A stretch of 64,000 bases of DNA, from assembly GCA_964542455.1 (NCBI GenBank), contig CAZIUC010000018.1:1-64000 (forward strand), in the 5' to 3' direction. This document shows, piece after piece, positions 17,130-23,858 of the stretch. The stretch comes from PFJX01 sp964542455 (lineage in GTDB: Bacteria; Pseudomonadota; Gammaproteobacteria; Burkholderiales; Thiobacillaceae). The notes under the pieces were generated by a model. That model saw only the letters and a list, made by a program, of their open reading frames with translations, made no database searches and was not told where the DNA came from. The translations under genes and the position numbers were made by a program. Within the stretch, counting starts at the first letter, position 1. The number at the start of each line of letters is the position of its first letter.

Positions 17130-18162
17130 GATTCGCGGAGTCGACGGCGGCATGGCGCTTCTCCCCCTCAACCTCCTCTGGCTGCAATCCGGCGGCTGTG
17201 GCGGCTGTACGCTGTCGTTGCTCAACGCCGAGCAGCCGCATCTGTTCGCGCTGCTGGAAGAGGCGGGCATCCACCTCCTCTGGCATCCCAGCCTGAGCCA
17301 GGAAAGCGGGAGCGAGGCGCTGGACATTCTGGCGGCCTGCGCCGAGGGGCGCGAGCGGCTGGATATTCTGTGCGTCGAAGGCTCGATCATGACCGGTCCG
17401 CATGGCACCGGGCGCTTCCACATGCTGTCCGGCACCGGCCGGCCGATGATGTCCTGGGTGCTCGACCTGGCGGCGCGCGCACAAACCGTGCTGGCGGTGG
17501 GCACTTGCGCGGCTTTCGGCGGCATCACCGCCGGCGGCGGCAACCCGGGCGGGGCGGTAGGCTTGCAATACGACGGCGAGCATGTCGGCGGGCTGCTCGG
17601 CCCGCATTTCCGCGCCGCTTCCGGCCTGCCGGTGATCAACGTGGCGGGTTGCCCCACCCATCCCGGCTGGGTGCTGGATACCTTGCTGGCGCTGGCGTTG
17701 CGGCGTTTCACACAGGACGATCTGGACCCGTTCAATCGGCCGCGCCTGTATGCCGACCATCTGGTGCACCACGGTTGCCCGCGCAACGAGTTCTACGAGT
17801 TCAAGGCCAGCGCCGAGAAGGCTTCCGACCTGGGCTGCATGATGGAAAACATGGGTTGCAAGGGCACCCAGGCTCACGCCGACTGCAACACCCGCTTGTG
17901 GAACGGCAGCGGTTCCTGTTTGCGCGGCGGTTATGCCTGCGTCAGTTGCACCGAACCGCGCTTCGAGGAACCCGGCCATCCCTTCGCCGAGACGCCCAAG
18001 GTGGCCGGCATCCCCATCGGCCTGCCCACCGACATGCCGAAAGCCTGGTTCGTCGCCCTCGCCGCCCTGTCGAAATCCGCCACCCCGAAGCGGGTGCGCG
18101 AGAACGCGGTGGCGGACCATACGGTGGTGGTGCCGGTCGTGCGCAAGACGGGGTTGAAATGA
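17122..18162 (+). CDS. hoxB: Regulatory (H2-sensing) hydrogenase small subunit
   Basis: Small subunit of the cytoplasmic H2 sensor (HupU synonym), 346 aa. There is no Tat signal, and the frame goes straight into LNLLWLQSGGCGGCT (C26, C29). Further cluster ligands lie in VGTCAAFGG, INVAGCPTHP, GCMMENMGCKG and YACVSCTEP. The proximal site has the plain CGGC form rather than the extra cysteines of HoxK. The start may be 17122 or the ATG at 17152; the first overlaps the inserted upstream module. It works with HoxC and signals to HoxJ. Confidence 0.94.
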   Translation: MSEIRGVDGGMALLPLNLLWLQSGGCGGCTLSLLNAEQPHLFALLEEAGIHLLWHPSLSQESGSEALDILAACAEGRERLDILCVEGSIMTGPHGTGRFHMLSGTGRPMMSWVLDLAARAQTVLAVGTCAAFGGITAGGGNPGGAVGLQYDGEHVGGLLGPHFRAASGLPVINVAGCPTHPGWVLDTLLALALRRFTQDDLDPFNRPRLYADHLVHHGCPRNEFYEFKASAEKASDLGCMMENMGCKGTQAHADCNTRLWNGSGSCLRGGYACVSCTEPRFEEPGHPFAETPKVAGIPIGLPTDMPKAWFVALAALSKSATPKRVRENAVADHTVVVPVVRKTGLK

Positions 18163-18189
18163 GGGCTAGTCACTTGTATTTGGCGGCGC

Positions 18190-18292
18190 AAATCCCTGAT
18201 GAAGCCCCTACCCTTCGGTACCCCGGCCCCTCTTTGGGAAAGGGGGGAGCCAGTTCCCCCCTTTGTCAAAGGGGGGCTAGGGGGGATTTCTA
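18190..18292. repeat. C-rich palindromic element between hoxB and hoxC
   Basis: AAATCCCTGATGAAGCCCC with the CTTCGGTACCCC box, CCCTCTTTGGGAAAGGGGGG, then CCCCCCTTTGTCAAAGGGGGG and CTAGGGGGGATTTCTAC. A complete example of the long form of the element. Confidence 0.88.
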
Positions 18293-18316
18293 CAACCTAG
18301 CCAAGGGTGCCCACCC

Positions 18317-19735
18317 ATGACCACCCGTATCCTCGGCCCCTTCAACCGCGTCGAAGGCGATCTCGAAGTCCGTCTGGAGATGGCCGACGGGCGGGTTGCC
18401 GGCGCCTATGTGAACTCCCCGCTGTATCGCGGTTTCGAGGAGATGTTGCCGGGCAAGCATCCGCTTGATGCCCTGGTTATCGTGCCGCGCATCTGCGGCA
18501 TCTGCTCAGTTTCCCAGAGCGCCGCCGCCGCCGCCGCGCTGCGCGCTCTCATGGGCCTGACGCCGCCGCCCAATGGGCAATTGGCTGAATATCTGGTGAC
18601 CGCCTGCGAGAACCTGGCCGACCATCTGACCCATTTCTATCTGTTCTTCATGCCGGATTTCGCGCGGCCGGTATATCGCGAGCGGCCCTGGTTCAATAGC
18701 GTCGAAGCCCGCTTCAAGGCGGTGACGGGCAGCGCGGCGGCGGACATGCTGTCGGCCCGGGCCGAGTTCATGCATCTGATGGGCCTGATGGCGGGCAAGT
18801 GGCCGCATACCCTGAGCCTGCAACCGGGTGGCACGGCGCGCGCCCTGGAACAGGCGGAAATCCTGCGTCTGATCACCGTGTTGCGCGGCTTCCGCCGTTT
18901 CCTGGAACGCCACACTTTCGGCGATGCCCTGGAAACGGTGGCCGGCCTCGACAGCCTGGCGGCCCTGGAGCGCTGGCGCGACGGCCGGCGCGGCGATCTC
19001 GCGCTGTTCCTGGTCGTGGCCGACGACCTCGGCCTATCCAGTCTCGGCCGCGCCACAGACCGCTTCCTGAGCCACGGCGCCTACGGCCTGTTCCCCGCCG
19101 GAGTGTGGGCGGGCGACGCGGCCGCGCTCGACCCCGGCGCCATCGTCGAGGATGTCAGCCATGCCTGGATGGCCGGCGATCCCATGCCGCCGTCCGAGGG
19201 ATTGACCCGGACATTGCCGGATAAGGCCGACGCCTATACCTGGTGCAAGGCGCCTCGCTATGGCGGCCAGGTGATGGAAACCGGCGCCCTGGCGCGGCAG
19301 ATGCTGGCCGGGCATCCGCTTATTCGTGAGCTGGTGGCCGTCCACGGCGGCAGCGTCCAGGCGCGGGTGCTGGCGCGCTTGCTGGAACTGGCCATCGTGG
19401 TGCCGGAAATGGAACGCTGGGCGCGCGCGCTGACCCCCGGCGAGCCCTGGTGCCATCACGCTGAACTACCCGACGAGGGAAGCGGGATTGGTTTGGTGGA
19501 GGCCGCGCGCGGCGCCCTGGGCCACTGGCTCAGCGTGCGCCACGGCCGTATCCGGAATTACCAGATCATCGCCCCCACCACCTGGAACTTCTCGCCACGC
19601 GACGCGGCCGGCGTGCCCGGCGCGCTGGAACAGGCGCTGGCGGGCATGGAAGTCGGGGAGGGCGACCCGATGCCGGCGGCGGTGCAGCATGTGGTGCGCT
19701 CGTTCGACCCTTGCATGGTTTGTACGGTGCATTGA
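18317..19735 (+). CDS. hoxC: Regulatory (H2-sensing) hydrogenase large subunit
   Basis: Catalytic subunit of the H2 sensor (HupV synonym), 472 aa. Nickel ligands are C60 and C63 (RICGICS) and C466 and C469 (DPCMVC). The protein ends at the histidine of that C-terminal motif (CTVH, then stop). It has no cleavable tail, a diagnostic trait of regulatory hydrogenases, which need no HoxM processing. It pairs with hoxB; the 154-bp gap between them is mostly repeat. Confidence 0.96.
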   Translation: MTTRILGPFNRVEGDLEVRLEMADGRVAGAYVNSPLYRGFEEMLPGKHPLDALVIVPRICGICSVSQSAAAAAALRALMGLTPPPNGQLAEYLVTACENLADHLTHFYLFFMPDFARPVYRERPWFNSVEARFKAVTGSAAADMLSARAEFMHLMGLMAGKWPHTLSLQPGGTARALEQAEILRLITVLRGFRRFLERHTFGDALETVAGLDSLAALERWRDGRRGDLALFLVVADDLGLSSLGRATDRFLSHGAYGLFPAGVWAGDAAALDPGAIVEDVSHAWMAGDPMPPSEGLTRTLPDKADAYTWCKAPRYGGQVMETGALARQMLAGHPLIRELVAVHGGSVQARVLARLLELAIVVPEMERWARALTPGEPWCHHAELPDEGSGIGLVEAARGALGHWLSVRHGRIRNYQIIAPTTWNFSPRDAAGVPGALEQALAGMEVGEGDPMPAAVQHVVRSFDPCMVCTVH

Positions 19736-19750
19736 TGTTTGAGCGACTAC

Positions 19751-19877
19751 AAATCCCCCCTGTCCCCCCTTTTGCAAAGGGGGGGACGCTTCGGCATAGC
19801 GCATCGCGGGTTTGCTCCCCCCTTTTTCAAAGGGGGGCCGGGGTACCGAAGGGTAGGGGCTTCATCAGGGATTTCTA
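19751..19877. repeat. C-rich palindromic element between hoxC and hoxJ
   Basis: ACAAATCCCCCCTGTCCCCC, CCTTTTGCAAAGGGGGGG, a spacer with cttcggcatag, CCCCCCTTTTTCAAAGGGGGG, then the reverse of the TACCCTTCGGTACCCC box and CAGGGATTTCTAC. It is in the opposite orientation to the copy at 18190. Confidence 0.88.
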
Positions 19878-19899
19878 CAACGCCACCCACCCCTGATCC

Positions 19900-21246
19900 A
19901 TGTCCATCCCCAGCCACCTTCCCCCACCTCTCCTCGCCGAAGGCCCGCACGGCCTCGGTGAAGAAGCGTGGATCGAAGTCATCCAGAAGATGGATGAGGT
20001 CTACAGCGACCTGCTCCAGTACGAGGTGGCCCTGGAGGAAAAGAACACGGCTCTGGAGGAGTCGCAGCGCTTCGTGTTTTCGGTGCTGGGCGCCATGTCC
20101 GACATCCTGGTGGTGTGCGACCGCGATGGGCGCATCGAGGTGGTCAACCATGCCCTGGTGGTGTTCACCGGCAAGCGGGAAAGCGAGTTGATCGGCACGC
20201 CCTTGTTCGACCTGTTCGCCGACGCGGACGCGCGCGACGCGGCCGGGCGGATGTTCGCCAATCACGGAATGCAGGGCCTGTCCGATTGCGAACTGCCCCT
20301 GCGCGGTTTGGATGGCGGGACGGTGCCGGTGTCGTTGAACTGCACGCCGCGCATCAACCACTCGGGTACTCAGGTTGGCATGGTCATCACCGGGCGGCCG
20401 GTGGGCGAACTGCGCCGTGCTTACCAGGCGCTGCGCGAAGCCCATGAAGACCTGAAACGCACCCAACAACAGTTGCTGCATTCGGAAAAAATGGCCTCCC
20501 TGGGCCGTCTGGTGGCGGGCGTGGCACACGAACTCAACAACCCCATCAGCTTCGTGCTGGGCAACGCCCACGCCCTGCATCGCTACGCCCAACGCCTGGA
20601 TAAATATCTGGCCGCCATCCATGCCGGCAAGCCGAAGGCGGAACTGGAAGCGCTGCGCCGGGAACTGCGTATCGACCGCCTGCTGGAAGACCTGCCGCCC
20701 TTGATCGACGGCACCGTGGAAGGCGCGGAACGCACCCGCGACATCGTCGACAGCCTCAAGCGTTTCTCCGCCGTGGATCGCAACGAGAGCCAGCCATTCA
20801 ACCTCACACAGGTCATCGAACAGGCCGTGCACTGGGTCACCAAAGCCGCCACGGACAAGATCAAGGTGACGACGCGGCTGCCCGAAGGCATCAACGTGCT
20901 GGGTTCACCGAGCCAGATGCAGCAGGTCATCATGAATCTGGTGCAGAACGCCTGCGATGCCACCGCCGAGGAGGCGCAGCCGCGCCTGACGATCAGCGCC
21001 GAGCAGAACGGCGACAAGGTGGAAGTGCGCTTCCGCGACAATGGCCCGGGCATCCGCGCGGAGAATCTGCCGCATCTGTTCGAGCCTTTCTTCACCACCA
21101 AGCCGGTGGGCAAGGGCACAGGCTTGGGGCTGGCGATCAGTTACGGCATCGTCGAACGCCATGGCGGAAGCCTCGCCGTGAGCAACATGCCCGAAGGCGG
21201 CGCCGAATTTATTTTGACCTTGCCGTTGGCGAGACACGGACCATGA
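19900..21246 (+). CDS. hoxJ: Hydrogenase-regulating sensor histidine kinase
   Basis: Soluble kinase (HupT synonym) receiving the H2 signal from HoxBC and controlling HoxA, 448 aa. It has an N-terminal coiled segment, a PAS domain (about 60-165, VLGAMSDILVVCDRDGRIEV in part) and a HisKA H-box with His210 (VAGVAHELNNPISF). A HATPase domain follows with NLVQNACDAT, RDNGPGIRAE and GTGLGLAISYG. There is no membrane segment, consistent with binding to the cytoplasmic sensor. Its stop overlaps hoxV (ATGA). Confidence 0.94.
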   Translation: MSIPSHLPPPLLAEGPHGLGEEAWIEVIQKMDEVYSDLLQYEVALEEKNTALEESQRFVFSVLGAMSDILVVCDRDGRIEVVNHALVVFTGKRESELIGTPLFDLFADADARDAAGRMFANHGMQGLSDCELPLRGLDGGTVPVSLNCTPRINHSGTQVGMVITGRPVGELRRAYQALREAHEDLKRTQQQLLHSEKMASLGRLVAGVAHELNNPISFVLGNAHALHRYAQRLDKYLAAIHAGKPKAELEALRRELRIDRLLEDLPPLIDGTVEGAERTRDIVDSLKRFSAVDRNESQPFNLTQVIEQAVHWVTKAATDKIKVTTRLPEGINVLGSPSQMQQVIMNLVQNACDATAEEAQPRLTISAEQNGDKVEVRFRDNGPGIRAENLPHLFEPFFTTKPVGKGTGLGLAISYGIVERHGGSLAVSNMPEGGAEFILTLPLARHGP

Positions 21247-22370
21247 ACCTCGAAGGGCGTATCGACATCCACCTGCAACGGCACCGCGACGCGCCGGCCA
21301 CGGTGGCCATCCATTCCACGCGGCCACAGTTGGCGCAGAAGCTTCTGGCCGGGCGCACGCCTGAAGAGGCCGCGCATCTCGCCGGCCTGGTCTTCAGCCT
21401 GTGCGGCAAGGCGCAACGGGTCGCCTGCGAAACCGCCTGCGAAGCGGCGCAAGGTCAGATCCCCGATGCCGCCTTGAGCCGTGCGCGGGAAACCGCCGTG
21501 CTGCTGGAGTTGGCCCAGGAACACGCCTGGCGCTTGTTGTTCGACTGGCCGCAACAAGCTGGCATGCCACCCGACCAGGCCAGTCTGCTGCGGCTACGCC
21601 AGAACGCCGCCGATCCGTCGCGCTTCACGGAGACGCTCGACGAGCTGTTGCGGACCACCCTGCTGGGCGAGCCGGCTGCCGCCTGGCTGGCGCGCGATCT
21701 CGCCGGCTTCGAGGCCTGGCGCCATGCCGGAGGTACGCCGATAGCGCGCCTGTTTGCTGAACTGGGGGAGGGCGCGGATAGCGGCATCAGCGAAGTCGAT
21801 TTGTTGCCGCCGCTGGAGAAGCTGGAAGACGCGGCGGCCCTTGAGCTCGCGCGCCAGGCGCTGGAACACCCGGCATTCTGTGGCCAGCCCCTTTGGCATG
21901 GCGCGCCCGCCGAAACCGGCGCGCTCGCCCGAATGGGTGAACAGCCGCTGCTCGCCGCCTGGATCAGGCAACGTGGTCGCGGCGCCGGGGCGCGTTTACT
22001 GGCGCGTTTGCTGGAACTAACGGCATGTAGCGCCGGCGTCCTCGCCTGCTCTTCCGTCAGCGAAAAAACAGCCGGCGGGGACGCCGGCGCTACATTAGTT
22101 CGCGCCTGGTCCCTGGGCGACAATGCCGGCCTTGCCGGAGTCGAAACTTCGCGCGGCCTGCTGCTGCATGTGGTGCGTCTGCGAGAGGGCAAGGTGGCGG
22201 AGTACCGCATCGTCGCCCCCACCGAATGGAATTTTCATCCCGCCGGCCCGCTGTTTCAGGCGCTATCCGGCCTTGCTTCGGGAGATGGCCTTGAAGCGCG
22301 TGCCCGCTTGGTTGCCCAGTCCCTGGACCCCTGTGTGGCTTTTGCAATCGAGATGAGTGAAGGGAGATGA
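21243..22370 (+). CDS. hoxV: Hydrogenase maturation scaffold HupK/HoxV
   Basis: A large-subunit-like maturation protein of 375 aa that in relatives carries an Fe(CN)2CO intermediate toward HoxG. The C-terminal part resembles hydrogenase large subunits (EYRIVAPTEWNFHP, LDPCVAFAIEMSEGR). It keeps only one cysteine of the DPCxxC motif, and the N-terminal RxCGxC motif is absent, as in the family. Residues about 262-284 are encoded by a TGTAGCGC-type hairpin repeat inserted in frame (CSAGVLACSS, GGDAGAT). The start overlaps the hoxJ stop. Confidence 0.9.
   Translation: MNLEGRIDIHLQRHRDAPATVAIHSTRPQLAQKLLAGRTPEEAAHLAGLVFSLCGKAQRVACETACEAAQGQIPDAALSRARETAVLLELAQEHAWRLLFDWPQQAGMPPDQASLLRLRQNAADPSRFTETLDELLRTTLLGEPAAAWLARDLAGFEAWRHAGGTPIARLFAELGEGADSGISEVDLLPPLEKLEDAAALELARQALEHPAFCGQPLWHGAPAETGALARMGEQPLLAAWIRQRGRGAGARLLARLLELTACSAGVLACSSVSEKTAGGDAGATLVRAWSLGDNAGLAGVETSRGLLLHVVRLREGKVAEYRIVAPTEWNFHPAGPLFQALSGLASGDGLEARARLVAQSLDPCVAFAIEMSEGR
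22026..22094. repeat. TGTAGCGC hairpin element inside hoxV
   Basis: Left arm TGTAGCGCCGGCGTCC at 22026 and right arm GGACGCCGGCGCTACA ending at 22094, about 37 bp apart. It is read through in frame. Sister copies lie at 24567-24659, 27989-28059 and 53650-53721. Confidence 0.88.
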
Positions 22371-22373
22371 TGT

Positions 22374-22715
22374 ATGCATGAAATGTCCCTGGCCGAAGGC
22401 ATCCTCCAGATCGTCGAGGACGCCGCGGGCAAGCAGGATTTCAAAAAAGTGACCGAAGTGCGCCTGGAGATCGGCGCGCTCTCCGGGGTGGAACCGGAGG
22501 CGCTTGTTTTCTGTCTCGAAGTGGTGTTCAGAGGCAGTGTCGCGGAAGGCGCCCGCGTCGAACTGGAACGCTTGCCCGGACAGGGTTTCTGTCTGGTTTG
22601 CGCCGAAACGGTGCCGGTGACGGCCATGTACGATGCCTGCCCGAAATGCGGCGGCTATCAGGTGCAGGCCACCGGCGGTACGGAAATGCGGGTCAAGGAC
22701 CTGTTGGTCGAGTAG
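22374..22715 (+). CDS. hypA: Nickel metallochaperone HypA
   Basis: A 113-aa protein that delivers nickel with HypB to the hydrogenase precursor. The N-terminal MHEMS supplies the nickel ligand His2. A structural zinc site is formed by two CxxC pairs (C73/C76 in FCLVCAE, C89/C92 in CPKCGG). It starts three bases after the hoxV stop with a gggaga ribosome site. Confidence 0.97.
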   Translation: MHEMSLAEGILQIVEDAAGKQDFKKVTEVRLEIGALSGVEPEALVFCLEVVFRGSVAEGARVELERLPGQGFCLVCAETVPVTAMYDACPKCGGYQVQATGGTEMRVKDLLVE

Positions 22716-22733
22716 CCCGGATTGGTTTGCGGG

Positions 22734-22786
22734 ACGTAGATCAGGTTGCGGCTTTATCGCTACCTGACGATCCACCCTCAAACTAT
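22734..22786 (+). repeat. TGTAGGYCAGG-type element between hypA and hypB
   Basis: GTAGATCAGGTTGCGGCTTT, then ATCGCTACCTGACGATCC. A single arm-pair copy ending in ccctcaaactatcc, nearly identical to the copies at 7052 and 31504. Confidence 0.82.
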
Positions 22787-22822
22787 CCATGAACAGTTGT
22801 AGCTATTTCAGGAGCAATAACC

Positions 22823-23842
22823 ATGTGTACAGTTTGCGGCTGCGGCCAGGGCGAAACCAGCATCGAAGGGCATGAGCACGAGCACCCTCACGAGCATTCC
22901 CACCCCCACGATCACACGCATGAGCACCGCCATGATGACGGTACCGTGCACAGCCATCCGCACCCCCATGACCATAGCCATGACCACACCGAACACGGCC
23001 ATGTTCATGATGACCTGCACGACCCGAGCGCGCCGCACTACCACGAGCACAAGGGCGACATCCATTACGGCCTTGGCCCCGCCCACGCGCACGCGCCGGG
23101 CCTTACACAGGAACGCATGGTGCGGATCGAGCAGGACATTCTGGGCAAGAACAACGTCTATGCCGGCGAAAACCGGCAGTACTTCGCCGAGCACGGGCTG
23201 TTCGCCATCAATCTGGTGTCCAGCCCCGGTTCCGGCAAAACCACTTTGCTGGTGAAAACCATCGAAGACCTCGCCGGCCGCCTCCCGGTGGCGGTGGTGG
23301 AAGGCGACCAGCAGACCAGCTTTGATGCCGACCGCATCCGCGCCACCGGCGCTCCGGCGGTGCAGGTCAACACCGGCAAGGGCTGCCACCTCGACGCCCA
23401 CATGGTCGGCCACGCCCTGGAACGCCTGAACCTGCCCGACGACGGCTTGCTGATGATCGAGAACGTCGGCAATCTGGTCTGCCCGTCCTCGTTCGACCTC
23501 GGCGAAGCGCACAAGGTGGTGATCCTCTCGGTGACAGAAGGCGAGGACAAACCCCTGAAATACCCGGACATGTTCAACGCCGCCGACCTGATGATCCTCA
23601 ACAAGGTCGATTTGCTGCCCTACCTGACCTTCGACGTCGACAAGTGCATCGACTACGCCCGCCGCATCAATCCCAAACTGGAAGTCCTCAAAGTCTCCGC
23701 CACCACCGGCGAAGGCATGGAACGCTGGCTCGCCTGGCTCACCGAAGGTGTGGATGTCGCCGTTGCCGCGCGGCAACAGAACGTAAACCTGCTGAAGAAG
23801 CGGATCGCGGATCTGGAAGCGCGGTTGGCGGCGAAGGGGTGA
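22823..23842 (+). CDS. hypB: Hydrogenase nickel-insertion GTPase HypB
   Basis: SIMIBI-class GTPase driving nickel transfer from HypA, 339 aa. The N-terminus MCTVCGCG is the high-affinity nickel motif. It is followed by an unusually long histidine-rich tract (28 His between residues 16 and 90) that probably stores nickel. The GTPase core has the P-loop SSPGSGKTT (about 133-141), VEGDQQTSFDADR, IENVGNLVCP and the guanine motif NKVD. A ggagcaa ribosome site precedes the ATG. Confidence 0.97.
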   Translation: MCTVCGCGQGETSIEGHEHEHPHEHSHPHDHTHEHRHDDGTVHSHPHPHDHSHDHTEHGHVHDDLHDPSAPHYHEHKGDIHYGLGPAHAHAPGLTQERMVRIEQDILGKNNVYAGENRQYFAEHGLFAINLVSSPGSGKTTLLVKTIEDLAGRLPVAVVEGDQQTSFDADRIRATGAPAVQVNTGKGCHLDAHMVGHALERLNLPDDGLLMIENVGNLVCPSSFDLGEAHKVVILSVTEGEDKPLKYPDMFNAADLMILNKVDLLPYLTFDVDKCIDYARRINPKLEVLKVSATTGEGMERWLAWLTEGVDVAVAARQQNVNLLKKRIADLEARLAAKG

Positions 23843-23858
23843 GTGTGGTGCTGAATTG